Of a stretch of DNA of 64,000 nt, positions 1 to 14,898 are shown in pieces. The stretch is taken from the NCBI GenBank assembly GCA_021298085.1, contig JAJTDE010000007.1, positions 21,931-85,930 on the forward strand, in the 5' to 3' direction. The notes under the pieces were generated by a model. The model was not told the DNA's origin. It searched no databases and was given only the letters and a program-made list of their open reading frames with translations. Within the stretch, counting starts at the first letter, position 1; each line of letters opens with the position of its first letter. The translations under genes were made by a program, and so were the position numbers. Source of the stretch: Rubrivivax sp. (GTDB lineage: Bacteria > Pseudomonadota > Gammaproteobacteria > Burkholderiales > Burkholderiaceae_C).

Positions 1-220
1 CGCCTATGAGCGCCTGCTGCTGGACGCCATCGCCGGCCGACTGAACCTCTTTGTGCGCAGCGATGAGCAGGAACAAGCCTGGCGCTGGGTACAACCCATC
101 CTGCAGGCCTGGGAGGCCGACCCGAACGGCCCGCGCACCTACGCGGCCGGCAGCTGGGGTCCACCCGCGTCGAGCGCCATGGTGGCGCGTGACGGCTGCA
201 CCTGGGACGAAGAGCAGTGA
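1..220 (+). CDS. zwf: glucose-6-phosphate dehydrogenase, C-terminal fragment (gene starts upstream of window)
   Basis: Open frame from base 2: AYERLLLDAIAGRLNLFVRSDEQEQAWRWVQPILQAWE...GSWGPPASSAMVARDGCTWDEEQ*, typical G6PDH C-terminus; followed by hexR. Confidence 0.85.
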   Translation, partial: AYERLLLDAIAGRLNLFVRSDEQEQAWRWVQPILQAWEADPNGPRTYAAGSWGPPASSAMVARDGCTWDEEQ

Positions 221-1140
221 CCACACGGGCGAGCCAGCTGCCAGCGGGCGCCAACCCGGAGCCGGTGATGCTGGACCGCATCCGCGCCGCGCTGCCCGCG
301 CTGCCACCGGCCGAGCAGCGGGTGGCCCACATCCTGCTGCAGGACCCGCGCGGGTTTGCCCAGCAGCCGGTGACCGAACTGGCCGATCGAGCCGGCGTCA
401 GCAAGCCCACCGTGGTGCGCTTCTGCCGCAGCGTCGGCTATGACGGGCTGGCCGATTTCAAGCTCAAGCTGGCCGGCAGCGTCAACGAAGGTGTGCCGTT
501 TGTGCACCGCTCGGTTGATGTCGACGACAAGGCCGATGAGCTGGTGGTCAAGCTGATCGACAACGCGGTCAGCGCGCTGCTGAAGTACCGCAACGCGGCC
601 ACCGGCCTGTCGGTCGAACGCGCCGTCAGCGCGCTGGCGCAGGCCTGCGAGCGCGGCCAGCGCATCGACTTCTACGGCGTGGGTAACTCCGGCATCGTGG
701 CGCTGGACGCCCAGCACAAGTTCTTCAGGCTGGGGGTGAGCGCGCACGCCGTGAGCGACGGCCATGTGCAGGTGATGAGTGCCACGATGCTCAGGCCAGG
801 CGACTGCGCCGTGATCATCAGCAATTCAGGCCGCAGCAAGGACCTGGTCGACGTCGCCGAGATTGCGCAGCGCAAGGGGGCCACGGTCATCGTCATCACC
901 GCCAGTGGCTCGCCACTGGCGCACCTCGCGCAACAGCCCGGCCATGTCCTGCTGGCGGCAGACCACCCTGAGGACTGGGACCGCTACAGCCCCATGGTGA
1001 GCCGCCTGCTGCACCTGATGATCGTCGACATCCTGACCACCGGTGTCGCGCTGCGCCTGGGCAGCGGCACGCTGCAGCCGCTGTTGCAGGACATCAAGCG
1101 CACGCTGCGTGCACGGCGGTATATGCCCAGCGCCTCGTAA
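217..1140 (+). CDS. hexR: MurR/RpiR-family transcriptional regulator (HexR-like), HTH plus SIS domain
   Basis: HTH 'VTELADRAGVSKPTVVRFCRSVGYDGLADFKLKLA' and SIS domain 'ISNSGRSKDLVDVAEIAQRKGATVIVIT'; GTG start overlaps zwf stop. Confidence 0.88.
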   Translation: MTTRASQLPAGANPEPVMLDRIRAALPALPPAEQRVAHILLQDPRGFAQQPVTELADRAGVSKPTVVRFCRSVGYDGLADFKLKLAGSVNEGVPFVHRSVDVDDKADELVVKLIDNAVSALLKYRNAATGLSVERAVSALAQACERGQRIDFYGVGNSGIVALDAQHKFFRLGVSAHAVSDGHVQVMSATMLRPGDCAVIISNSGRSKDLVDVAEIAQRKGATVIVITASGSPLAHLAQQPGHVLLAADHPEDWDRYSPMVSRLLHLMIVDILTTGVALRLGSGTLQPLLQDIKRTLRARRYMPSAS

Positions 1141-1178
1141 GAGGTCGCCCAGACGGCCGCACTCAGCTGCTCAGTCGC

Positions 1179-1502
1179 TCAAGCCCTGGCTGGCCAACCC
1201 AGCAGTTCGGCCACACCATACAGCGCCGCGAGCTGCTTCAGACGGTCCGGTGCGCCGTTCACTGAGAGCGTTAGGCCAAGAGCCTGCGCCTGACGCTGGG
1301 CGTCCAGCAACAGGGCGAGAGCCGAACTGTCAACATCCTGCAGCGCCGAGGCGTCCAGCGTGACGCGGCTGCCTGAGGCCCGGCCGGCCAGGCTGGCCAT
1401 CACCGCGCGGTGCGCGGCGGCGGTGCTGCCCATGGTCAACGCCGTGGGCAGGGTGATCGGCGCAGCGTCTGGCGCCGCCCGGCGGTCAGCGGCTGCTGTC
1501 AC
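1179..1502 (-). CDS. mlaB: STAS-domain protein, MlaB-like
   Basis: 'VTLDASALQDVDSSALALLLDAQRQAQALG' STAS signature; GTG start overlaps mlaC stop; last gene of mla operon. Confidence 0.75.
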   Translation of the reverse strand: MTAAADRRAAPDAAPITLPTALTMGSTAAAHRAVMASLAGRASGSRVTLDASALQDVDSSALALLLDAQRQAQALGLTLSVNGAPDRLKQLAALYGVAELLGWPARA

Positions 1503-2143
1503 TTGCCCGCGGCCGCTTTCCGGTTCAGATCGACCAAGTTCGCGATCAGGGCGTCGATACCCTGGTTGCTGGCGATGGGCGAGAACTGCGACTTGAAGCT
1601 GGTGTCGGCCAACCACACACCCAGTACGTTCACGTCATAGATCTTCCAGCCGGTGGCCGACTTCTCCAGGCGGTAGTCGATCTGGATCGGGTCACCCTTG
1701 CCCTTGATCTCGGTGCGCACCACCACTTCGGCGTCATCGGCGCCGGCCCTGAAGGGGCGCATCTGCACCGTGTGCTCCTTCACCTGCGTCAGCGCACCCG
1801 CATAGGTGCGCACCAGCAGCTGCTTGAACTCGTCCTGCAGCTTCTGCTTCTGGGCATCGGTGGCAGTACGCCAGGGGCGGCCGACGGCAATGGCGGTCAT
1901 GCGCGGGAAATTGACGTAGGGCATCACCTTGGCGTCCACCAGCGAGATGATCTTGCCGATGTTGCCCGCCTGGATGTCCTTGTCGGACTTCACCGTGTCG
2001 ATCACCTCGGTGGACAGCTGGCGGATCAGCGCATCGGGGCCAGCCGCCTGTGCCAGGGCCGATGGGCTGGCCGCAGCCAGAGCGCCTGCGGTGAACACCG
2101 TGGTCAACAGGGCCTTCAATCGCTTGAACATGCAGTCCTTCAC
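1499..2143 (-). CDS. mlaC: phospholipid-binding periplasmic protein MlaC (Ttg2D family)
   Basis: Signal peptide; 'PYVNFPRMTAIAVGRPWRTATDAQKQKLQDEFKQLLVRTYAGAL'. Confidence 0.9.
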   Translation of the reverse strand: MKDCMFKRLKALLTTVFTAGALAAASPSALAQAAGPDALIRQLSTEVIDTVKSDKDIQAGNIGKIISLVDAKVMPYVNFPRMTAIAVGRPWRTATDAQKQKLQDEFKQLLVRTYAGALTQVKEHTVQMRPFRAGADDAEVVVRTEIKGKGDPIQIDYRLEKSATGWKIYDVNVLGVWLADTSFKSQFSPIASNQGIDALIANLVDLNRKAAAGK

Positions 2144-2224
2144 TTCCTTGTGGGTAGGGGCAACACCTTAACGCGCGGTGGCCGGTTTTGGTTCACGCCA
2201 GCGAACGCGCGGCCGTCGTTAGCG

Positions 2225-3076
2225 TCAGCGCGAGGCCTTGCGCTGCGGGGCCTCCGTGGCGGCAGCGTCCTCGGCGTCCTCCGGTTCGGGCGGCGGGTTG
2301 CCGTCGTACACCAGATTGCGGCGCCGGGCCAGGTAGGAATCGCGAACAAAGCTGTAGCGGTCCAGGGCCACCTGACCGAGCACCGTGCTGGCGTTCAGCA
2401 GGCCAGCCCTCGCATGGACCAGCTCCAGCGTGGTCAGGCTGTAGCGGTTGGCACCTTCTGCCGCCAGTGTCGACAGGCTGACCGAACGGTCCAGCGGCAA
2501 GGCCAGGCCATCGCGCAGGCTGCTGGGCCCCAGCAAGGGCAGCACCACATAGGGCCCGCTGCCAAAACCCCAGACACCCAGAGTCTGGCCAAAATCCTCG
2601 GGCTGGCGCTCCAGGCCCATCTCGCTGGCCACATCCAGCGCCCCGACCAGGCCAAAGACACTGTTGACACCCACCCGCATGCCGGTGTCCAGCGCCAGAC
2701 GAGGCTTGCCCTGCAGCAGCAGGTTCAAGGCCGACCAGGCGTCGCCCACATTGGCCAGCACGTTGTCCACCGTCTGCGTGATGGCCACGGGCACATAGCG
2801 CTTGTAGGCCTTGGCCACCGGGATCAGGATGGAGCGGTCGAGCACGTCGTTGAAATCAAAGATCGCGCGGTTGAAGCGCTCCCAGGGGTCCACCGCCGAC
2901 GCAGCGGGCTTGGGCATGTCGGCGGCCGCCTCCGACAGGGGCGAGCGCAGCATGGCGCAGCCGCTGCTGAGGAACAGCATCAGCAAGCTGATGAACCACA
3001 CGCGCACCCGGCTGCCACTGTCAGGGCCGGCGGAAAGTGCCTGCGTGTCGTGTGGTCGGTTCACGTTCACGTTCAC
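2225..3076 (-). CDS. mlaA: outer-membrane lipoprotein MlaA (VacJ)
   Basis: 'DPWERFNRAIFDFNDVLDRSILIPVAKAYKRYVP', 'DFGQTLGVWGFGSGPYVVLPLLGPSSLRD'. Confidence 0.92.
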   Translation of the reverse strand: MNVNVNRPHDTQALSAGPDSGSRVRVWFISLLMLFLSSGCAMLRSPLSEAAADMPKPAASAVDPWERFNRAIFDFNDVLDRSILIPVAKAYKRYVPVAITQTVDNVLANVGDAWSALNLLLQGKPRLALDTGMRVGVNSVFGLVGALDVASEMGLERQPEDFGQTLGVWGFGSGPYVVLPLLGPSSLRDGLALPLDRSVSLSTLAAEGANRYSLTTLELVHARAGLLNASTVLGQVALDRYSFVRDSYLARRRNLVYDGNPPPEPEDAEDAAATEAPQRKASR

Positions 3077-3555
3077 TTCTTGCCCCCCGCATCGCCGGCC
3101 GCTTCCCCGGCCTTGCCGGTGACGAGCTGGCCGATCAGGTTCTCAAGCACCACCGCCGATTGCGTCATGCTGAAGCGGCCGCCAGCGGCCAGGTTCTCGT
3201 CGGCCGAACCCGGCTCGATGCCGATGTACTGGTCACCCAGCAGGCCCGCCGTCAGGATCTTGGCCGAGGAGTCCTTGGGAAACTGCACGGTGCCGTCGAT
3301 CTCCATCGTGACCACCCCTTGGAAGGTCTGCGTATCCAGCGAAATGGACTTCACGCGGCCGACCGTCACCCCGGCGCTGCGCACGGCAGAGCGCGGCTTG
3401 AGGCCACCGATGTTGTCGAACTTGGCGGTCACGGTGTAGCCCTGCTGGGCGCCGACGGTGGTCAGGTTGGCGGCCTTGAGCGCCAGAAAGACCACACCGC
3501 CCAGGCCAAGCAGCACAAACAGGCCCACCAGTGTCTCGATGCCACGTTTGTTCAT
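3073..3555 (-). CDS. mlaD: MCE-domain protein MlaD
   Basis: 'YTVTAKFDNIGGLKPRSAVRSAGVTVGRVKSISLD', 'GLLGDQYIGIEPG'. Confidence 0.92.
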   Translation of the reverse strand: MNKRGIETLVGLFVLLGLGGVVFLALKAANLTTVGAQQGYTVTAKFDNIGGLKPRSAVRSAGVTVGRVKSISLDTQTFQGVVTMEIDGTVQFPKDSSAKILTAGLLGDQYIGIEPGSADENLAAGGRFSMTQSAVVLENLIGQLVTGKAGEAAGDAGGKK

Positions 3556-3601
3556 GAGGGGTCCTTGGGAATCTCGGGGTTTCTGCCGCGCATCAGGGGC
3601 G

Positions 3602-4384
3602 TCACGGCGTGGAGAACATCAGGGCGGTGAGGACAAAGTCCACCGCCAGCACCGCCAATGAGGAAATGACGACGGTTCGGGTGGTCGCATAGGCCACGCC
3701 TTCCGGGGTCGCATCGGTTTCATGGCCCTGGTACAGCGCCACCATCGTCACGATGATGCCAAAAGCAAAGCTCTTGACCATGCCGTTGCCCACATCGCGC
3801 CAGACGTCCACGCGCGATTGCTGGATGCTCCAGAAGTTTCCGGAATCCACGCCGATCAGCAGCACCGCCACCACATAGGCGCCCAGGATGCCGACGGCCG
3901 AGAACAACGCGGCCAGCAGCGGCATCGACACCACACCCGCGATGAAGCGCGGCGCGAGGATGCGGCTCTTGGTGTCCACCGCCATCATCTCCATGGCCGC
4001 CAGCTGCTCACCCGCCTTCATCAGCCCGATCTCGGCCGTCAGCGAGGTGCCGGCGCGGCCAGCGAACAACAGGGCCGTGACCACCGGGCCCAGTTCGCGC
4101 ACCAGCGACAGGTTGACGATCAGGCCGAGCGACTCGGTGGCGCCGTAGGTCACCAGCGCGTAATACATCTGAAGCGCGAGCACAAAGCCGACCGCCGTTC
4201 CCGATGCCAGGATGATCAGCAGCGACAGGTTGCCCACCGCGTGGATCTGCTGCACGACCAGGCCAAAGCGCCGCAGCGAGGCCGGCACCGCGGCCATCAC
4301 GCTGCCGGCAAAGAAGGCTGCGTGGCCAATGCGGCGCAGCCATTCGAGGGCCGCGGCACCGAGCCGGTTGACAAAGGCCATCAT
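3602..4384 (-). CDS. mlaE: ABC transporter permease MlaE
   Basis: MlaE permease motifs 'RELGPVVTALLFAGRAGTSLTAEIGLMKAGEQLAAMEMMAVD'. Confidence 0.93.
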   Translation of the reverse strand: MMAFVNRLGAAALEWLRRIGHAAFFAGSVMAAVPASLRRFGLVVQQIHAVGNLSLLIILASGTAVGFVLALQMYYALVTYGATESLGLIVNLSLVRELGPVVTALLFAGRAGTSLTAEIGLMKAGEQLAAMEMMAVDTKSRILAPRFIAGVVSMPLLAALFSAVGILGAYVVAVLLIGVDSGNFWSIQQSRVDVWRDVGNGMVKSFAFGIIVTMVALYQGHETDATPEGVAYATTRTVVISSLAVLAVDFVLTALMFSTP

Positions 4385-5217
4385 GGCCTGCGCTCCTCGG
4401 AAGCTGCAGGCCCTGGGAGGCCGAAGTCCTGCGCAAGCGAGGCGGCCGGGTAGTGGAACTTGACCGGGCCGTCAGGCTCACCGCGCACAAACTGGCGCAC
4501 CTCGGCGTCGCTGCTGCCCATCAGATCGGCCGGTGTGCCGTGCGCCACGATGCGCCCGCCGGTGGCCATCAGCACGACGTAGTCGCTGATCGACATGCAC
4601 TCGGGCACATCGTGCGACACCACCAGCGAGGTCGCGCCCGTGACGTCATTGAGCGTGCGGATGAGCTTGGCGGCCACCCCCATGGAGATCAGGTCCAGCC
4701 CGGCAAAGGGCTCGTCGTACATGATCAGCTGGGGGTCGAGCGCGATGGCCCTGGCCAGTGCAACCCGGCGCGCCATGCCGCCGGAAATCTCGCTGATGCG
4801 AAGGTGGGCCGCGCCCCTCAGACCCACTGCGTTGAGCTTCATCAGCACGATGTCGCGCACCAGCGCCTCGGGCAGGCCGGCATGTTCACGCAGCGGAAAC
4901 GCGACGTTCTCGAAGACGCTCAAGTCGGTGAACAGCGCACCAAACTGAAACAGCATGCCCATGCGGCGCCGCAGGCGAAACAGCTGTGCACGGTCACTGG
5001 CGTTGACCCGCTCGCCGTCGAAGCGCACCTCGCCCGCCGTGGCCGCGTGGCTGCCGCCGATCAGGCGCATCAAGGTGGTCTTTCCGCAGCCGGATCCGCC
5101 CAGGATGGCCGTTACCTTACCGCGCGGAAAGTTCAGCGAGATGTCCTTGAGGATCAGCCGCCGGCTGTCGTAGCCGAAGCTGACGCGATCCACTTCGATG
5201 AGGTGGTCCTGGCTCAA
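4381..5217 (-). CDS. mlaF: ABC transporter ATP-binding protein MlaF
   Basis: Walker A 'GGSGCGKTTLMR', signature 'ISGGMARRVALARA', Walker B 'LIMYDEPFAGLD'. Confidence 0.93.
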   Translation of the reverse strand: MSQDHLIEVDRVSFGYDSRRLILKDISLNFPRGKVTAILGGSGCGKTTLMRLIGGSHAATAGEVRFDGERVNASDRAQLFRLRRRMGMLFQFGALFTDLSVFENVAFPLREHAGLPEALVRDIVLMKLNAVGLRGAAHLRISEISGGMARRVALARAIALDPQLIMYDEPFAGLDLISMGVAAKLIRTLNDVTGATSLVVSHDVPECMSISDYVVLMATGGRIVAHGTPADLMGSSDAEVRQFVRGEPDGPVKFHYPAASLAQDFGLPGPAASEERRP

Positions 5218-5386
5218 ACCGAGTAGGCCGCCGGACCGAAGGGCAGAAAATGCCCGTACGCCCCTGTCGGCTATTTGTCACGAAAACCCGAAGTGTCGCA
5301 TAGGGTTGTCCTGGGGCCCTGTTGTGGGGATGACCGATCCGGTGGTGGCATCTGACGTCCCCACCCGCCCGTCAACCCACGCGCGT

Positions 5387-6865
5387 TCAGCGCGGCAGCG
5401 TCGTGGCGCCCATCAGGAAGCGGTCCACCTCGCGCGCGGCCTGCCGCCCTTCGCGGATGGCCCAGACCACCAGACTCTGGCCGCGGCGCATGTCGCCCGC
5501 CGCAAAGACCTTGGGCACGTTGGTCTGGTAGCCACCGCGGTCATCGGTGCCGGCGCGGGCATTGCCACGGCCGTCCTTGTCGACGCCAAAGGCTTCCAGC
5601 ACCGGCGCCACGGGGCTGACAAAGCCCATCGCCAGCAAGACGAGATCGGCCTTCCAGTCTTTCTCGGTGCCGGGCACCTCGACCATCTTGCCGCCCTGCC
5701 ACTCCACATGCACCGTCTTGAGGCCGGCCACCTTGCCCTTGTTCTTGCCGGTGCCCGGCAGGAAGGCCTTGGTGGCGATGGCAAAGGTGCGCTCGCAGCC
5801 TTCCTCGTGGCTGGAGCTGGTGCGCAGCTTGTAGGGCCAGTAGGGCCAGGTCATCGGCCGGTTCTCTTCCTCGGGCGGCATGGGCATCAGCTCGAACTGC
5901 GTGACGCTGGCGGCGCCATGCCGGTTGCTGGTGCCGACGCAGTCGGAGCCGGTGTCACCGCCGCCGATGACCACCACGTGCTTGCCCGTGGCCATGATCT
6001 GGCCCTTGACCTTGTCGCCCGCCACTACCTTGTTCTGCTGCGGCAGGAACTCCATGGCGAAGTGCACGCCGTCCAGCTCGCGCCCGGGAACGGGCAAGTC
6101 ACGGGAGTTCTCGGAACCGCCGCACAGCAGCACCGCGTCAAACTGCGCCTTCAGCTCGTCGGCCGAGATGACCTGCTGGGCATCGTTGGTGACCTTGCTG
6201 TCGGCCGGGAAGGCGCCCACCAGCACACCGGTCCTGAAGCTCACGCCTTCGGCCTGCATCTGCTCGATGCGGCGGTCGATGTGGGTCTTCTCCATCTTGA
6301 AGTCAGGGATGCCGTAGCGCAGCAGACCGCCGATGCGACTGTTCTTCTCGAACACGGTCACTGCGTGCCCCGCACGCGCCAGCTGCTGGGCCGCCGCCAG
6401 GCCGGCCGGCCCGGAGCCAACCACCGCCACGGTCTTGCCGCTCCGCGCCTTGGGTGGGCGCGGCTGCACCCAGCCTTCAGCCCAAGCGCGGTCAATGATG
6501 GCGTGCTCGATGCTCTTGATGCCCACCGGATCATCGTTGACGTTCAGCGTGCAGGCGGCCTCACAGGGCGCCGGGCACACCCGACCAGTGAACTCGGGGA
6601 AGTTGTTGGTCGAGTGCAGCACATCGATCGCCAGCTTCCAGTCGCCTCGGTAGACCAGGTCGTTGAAGTCGGGAATGATGTTGTTGACCGGGCAGCCGCT
6701 GTTGCAGAACGGGGTGCCGCAGTCCATGCAGCGCGCGCTCTGCTGCTGGCTCTGCTCGGCGCTCAGGCCGATGACAAACTCCTTGTAGGACTTGACGCGC
6801 GAATCGACGGCTTCATAGCCCTCTTCAAGACGCTCGAATTCCAGAAAACCGGTGACCTTGCCCAT
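5387..6865 (-). CDS. gltD: glutamate synthase small subunit
   Basis: [30 protein letters not shown]..., '[31 protein letters not shown]'; internal ATG at 6865 preferred over the ORF start. Confidence 0.94.
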   Translation of the reverse strand: MGKVTGFLEFERLEEGYEAVDSRVKSYKEFVIGLSAEQSQQQSARCMDCGTPFCNSGCPVNNIIPDFNDLVYRGDWKLAIDVLHSTNNFPEFTGRVCPAPCEAACTLNVNDDPVGIKSIEHAIIDRAWAEGWVQPRPPKARSGKTVAVVGSGPAGLAAAQQLARAGHAVTVFEKNSRIGGLLRYGIPDFKMEKTHIDRRIEQMQAEGVSFRTGVLVGAFPADSKVTNDAQQVISADELKAQFDAVLLCGGSENSRDLPVPGRELDGVHFAMEFLPQQNKVVAGDKVKGQIMATGKHVVVIGGGDTGSDCVGTSNRHGAASVTQFELMPMPPEEENRPMTWPYWPYKLRTSSSHEEGCERTFAIATKAFLPGTGKNKGKVAGLKTVHVEWQGGKMVEVPGTEKDWKADLVLLAMGFVSPVAPVLEAFGVDKDGRGNARAGTDDRGGYQTNVPKVFAAGDMRRGQSLVVWAIREGRQAAREVDRFLMGATTLPR

Positions 6866-6915
6866 GGTGTGTGTCGCAGCTAGATGTTGACGGTGTGCGG
6901 AGTTGGTGCAGCGGG

Positions 6916-11685
<4,770 letters not shown>

Positions 11686-12122
11686 CGCGGTTCGGTGATG
11701 GCGCGGGCCACGCTGCGCAGACGGCCGCAGGCGCCCAGATCTTAGGGTTGGCGAGCATAGTGGCGTCGCAGCCTCTTCATCAAGTCCTAATAAATAGGGT
11801 CAGAGCAGTTTATCGAGGCAACAACACCGGCGCCTCATTTAAAGAGGGACACATCATGGATCCGGGTTCTGCACCCCACTCAACGGGGACAGGCGCCCGG
11901 CCATCAGTGAAGTCCTTGAGTCCCCCGTCGCTCGCCAGTCGTCCACTCCGTCACGCCCCGGCACAGTGCATGCGCCGGCCGCGGCCCAACACCCTCAAGC
12001 AAGCCCCGGACCCGCCGACAACAGTTTGGGGAAAGTCGCGCTTCAGGCGGCGGTCATCGGACGTCCGTGTCGCCGTGCAGCCCGCGCTCAGCCCCGTTCA
12101 TCGTCGAGGACCCCAGAACGCC

Positions 12123-12620
12123 ATGAAGCCCAGAACCCGCTTCCCTGAGTACGCCTGCACCCCCGCCAACCGCAGCACACGGGCACGCCACCTGCAGGGC
12201 TTGACCCTGATCGAGATCATGGTGGTGGTGGCGATCGTTGCCATCCTGAGCGGTATCGCATACCCGAACTACCGCGACTATGTGGTGCGTGGCCACCTGG
12301 CCGACGCATCCAACGGCTTGTCCACGATGCGTGCGCAAATGGAGCGCCACTTCCAGGACAACCGAAGCTACGCCACCGTCGGCAGCTTCACCACGCCCTG
12401 CGCGGGCGCTGCAGCAACCCGCACCTTTGGCAGTTTTGTCGTCACCTGCCAGGGCACACCCACCGCCACGGCCTTCACCTTGGCAGCGACAGGCAGTGGC
12501 CAAGTCAGCGGCTTCACGTTCACGATCAATGAAGCCGATGTGCGGGCGACCACGGCCGTGCCCAGCGGCTGGTCAACCTGCGCGACGAAGTGGATCACCC
12601 GCAAGGGCATGGCCTGCTGA
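12123..12620 (+). CDS. pilE: type IV pilin-like protein (PilE family)
   Basis: Prepilin motif 'LQGLTLIEIMVVVAIVAILSGIAYPNYRDYVVRGHLADA'; start ATG 12123. Confidence 0.85.
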   Translation: MKPRTRFPEYACTPANRSTRARHLQGLTLIEIMVVVAIVAILSGIAYPNYRDYVVRGHLADASNGLSTMRAQMERHFQDNRSYATVGSFTTPCAGAAATRTFGSFVVTCQGTPTATAFTLAATGSGQVSGFTFTINEADVRATTAVPSGWSTCATKWITRKGMAC

Positions 12621-12653
12621 AGCGCACCCATCTTGGCAACCACGGAACCCGCC

Positions 12654-13244
12654 ATGCACGCGCCGAGGAACACCCGGGGCTTCTCGCTGGTGGAACTGAT
12701 GGTGGCAGTCGCCCTTCTGGCGATGCTGCTCGGGCTGGCTGCGCCCTCCTTTGCCACCTGGATTCAAAACGCCAAGACACGCACCGCCAGCGATGCCCTT
12801 CAGAACGGCCTGCGGCTGGCACAGGCTGAAGCGGTGCGCCGGCACCGCCAGATGGTTCTGTTCCGTACCTCGGATCCGGCATGCACCAACGCGACGGCAC
12901 CCTCCGCTTCCGGCAACTTCTGGGTTCTGCGCACGGTAGCCATGGTGGCCGGCGAACCGGTCACCACCGTTCAATGCGGACAACTGGCCGAGGCGTCCGA
13001 TGGCGTGTCGGTCACCGGGCCGACGGCGGTGTGCTTCAGTGGCATCGGACGCCTGGTGACCAATACCGACCCGGGCATTGGTGGCACCGGCTGCAGCCTG
13101 GCAGGTGGCACACAGACGTTTGACGTGAATAACCCGCGCGGTGACCGTCCCCTGAAGGTGATGGTGGCACTGGCAGGAAGCGTGCGCATGTGCGATCCGC
13201 AGCGTGTTCTCTCGAGTTCACAACCCGACGGATGCCCATCGTGA
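12654..13244 (+). CDS. fimT: GspH/FimT-family minor pseudopilin
   Basis: 'TRGFSLVELMVAVALLAMLLGLAAPSFATWIQNAKTRTASDALQNGLRLAQAEAVRR'. Confidence 0.83.
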   Translation: MHAPRNTRGFSLVELMVAVALLAMLLGLAAPSFATWIQNAKTRTASDALQNGLRLAQAEAVRRHRQMVLFRTSDPACTNATAPSASGNFWVLRTVAMVAGEPVTTVQCGQLAEASDGVSVTGPTAVCFSGIGRLVTNTDPGIGGTGCSLAGGTQTFDVNNPRGDRPLKVMVALAGSVRMCDPQRVLSSSQPDGCPS

Positions 13245-13699
13245 GAGCTCTGACCAGCCACCCCATCGTGCGCACCGGCCGCGTCGTGCCTCTGGCCTGG
13301 CGTGGCCAGGTGCGTGGCGTCTCGCTGGTCGAGGTGCTCATCGTCGTCCTGCTCTTCAGTGTTGGGCTGGTCGGCCTGATGGCCATGCAGGCCCGCGCCT
13401 TCCAGTTCTCCGTCAGTGCAGAGGACAGCGGCCGAGCCGCGCTGATGGCCAACGAACTCGCTGCGCAGATGTGGGCAGCGAACACCGTGAGCCTGCCCGC
13501 TGCAGCGGTCGAGGCCTGGAAGGAACGTGTGGCCGACAGCGCGCGCAGCGGGCTGCCCAACAGCGCGGCCAGCGTGAGCGTGAACAACGGCGTGGCCAGG
13601 ATCAGCATCCAGTGGCGCGCACCGCGGACCCCCGTAGGCCAGGAAAGCCGCTACCTGACCGATGTGATGCTGGCCGCACCCGCGCCCCCTGGCCCCTGA
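13232..13699 (+). CDS. pilV: minor pilin PilV
   Basis: 'RGVSLVEVLIVVLLFSVGLVGLMAMQARAFQFS...ALMANELAAQMW'. Confidence 0.82.
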   Translation: MPIVRALTSHPIVRTGRVVPLAWRGQVRGVSLVEVLIVVLLFSVGLVGLMAMQARAFQFSVSAEDSGRAALMANELAAQMWAANTVSLPAAAVEAWKERVADSARSGLPNSAASVSVNNGVARISIQWRAPRTPVGQESRYLTDVMLAAPAPPGP

Positions 13700-13726
13700 G
13701 CAGAACCCGACCACGCAAGCACCGCC

Positions 13727-14896
13727 ATGGCGTCCGACACTCCCCCTTCCCTCCCCCCACGACAACCGGGCCACCGGTCGTCGGGCTTCAGCATCGTTGA
13801 GCTTCTGGTGGCCCTGGCCATCGGGATGGCCCTTACCGCGGCCATCACGATGGTGATGATGCGCCATGACGCCAGCCGTCGCATGCTGACCAGCTCCAAC
13901 GACAGCCAGCTCAACGCCAACTACCTGGGTTATGTGCTGGATCGGGCCTTGCGCAATGCCGGAACGGGCTTCGCGCAAGGCTGGCGTACCAACTACGGTT
14001 GCCTGCTGCACGCGTCTCGCAGCGGTACGCAGTTGCTGCCCAGGACAGCCGGCTTTCCGGCCCCATTTGGCAGTGTCAGCGGTCAGGTACGCCTGGCCCC
14101 GCTGATCATCCACGCCGGCGCTGGCGCTGGCGGCAGCGACATCATCATGGTGGCCGCGGGCGCATCCGGGCTGGGCGAATCCGCATCGCGTGTCCTGCCC
14201 GGCTCAGCCACGTCGACATCGGTCCTCATCCCCACCACCGTGGGCATGCGCGGCAACGACCTGGTGCTGGTGGCCGAGGCCGGCATGGGGTGCATGGTTC
14301 AGCAGATGGCAGCGCCCTTCACGGGCGGCGCCACGCAGCTCGTGACCACGGGCGGCGCCTACGCCGCATCCACCATCGCAGGTGTCAACCTGAATGGCTA
14401 CAGCGGTGCTGCGACGCTGAGCATGCTCGGCAATTCCACGGGCAACCAGCCCCAGCTTCAGCTGATCGGTCTGGGCGATGCCGGCACCTTGTTCTCGCAC
14501 GACCTGTTGCGCCTGGACGGGGCCGACGCCGCCAGGCCCATGGCCAATGGCGTGGCCGACTTTCAGGCGCTGTACGGCATCGACACCAACAACGACGGCG
14601 AGCTGGACAACTGGGTCTCACCCGCAGATGCCGGGTGGACTGCGGCAGAACTGCAGAACGGCAGCGATGCGGCACGCGACAGGCTGCTGACCATCATGGC
14701 CGTGCGCCTCGGCCTGGTCCTGCGCGACGACCGCATCGAGCGCGAGACGGTCAGCGCAGCCGGCCTGACGCTGTTCGCCGACCTGCCAGCGGCCGTGCGC
14801 ACCACGCGCAGCCTGAGCAGCGACGAGCAGCGCATGCGGCACAGGATCCTTGAGATGACGATCCCGATGCGGAACAACATTCACCAGGCACGCTGA
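13727..14896 (+). CDS. pilW: minor pilin assembly protein PilW
   Basis: 'SGFSIVELLVALAIGMALTAAITMVMM'; located between pilV and pilX. Confidence 0.85.
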   Translation: MASDTPPSLPPRQPGHRSSGFSIVELLVALAIGMALTAAITMVMMRHDASRRMLTSSNDSQLNANYLGYVLDRALRNAGTGFAQGWRTNYGCLLHASRSGTQLLPRTAGFPAPFGSVSGQVRLAPLIIHAGAGAGGSDIIMVAAGASGLGESASRVLPGSATSTSVLIPTTVGMRGNDLVLVAEAGMGCMVQQMAAPFTGGATQLVTTGGAYAASTIAGVNLNGYSGAATLSMLGNSTGNQPQLQLIGLGDAGTLFSHDLLRLDGADAARPMANGVADFQALYGIDTNNDGELDNWVSPADAGWTAAELQNGSDAARDRLLTIMAVRLGLVLRDDRIERETVSAAGLTLFADLPAAVRTTRSLSSDEQRMRHRILEMTIPMRNNIHQAR

Positions 14897-14898
14897 CC

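Noticed and set aside
1772-3439. 555-aa + strand ORF
   Set aside because: Antisense to mlaC/mlaA/mlaD; Gln/His/Gly-rich shadow translation
5198-6883. 561-aa + strand ORF
   Set aside because: Antisense to gltD; no domain recognised
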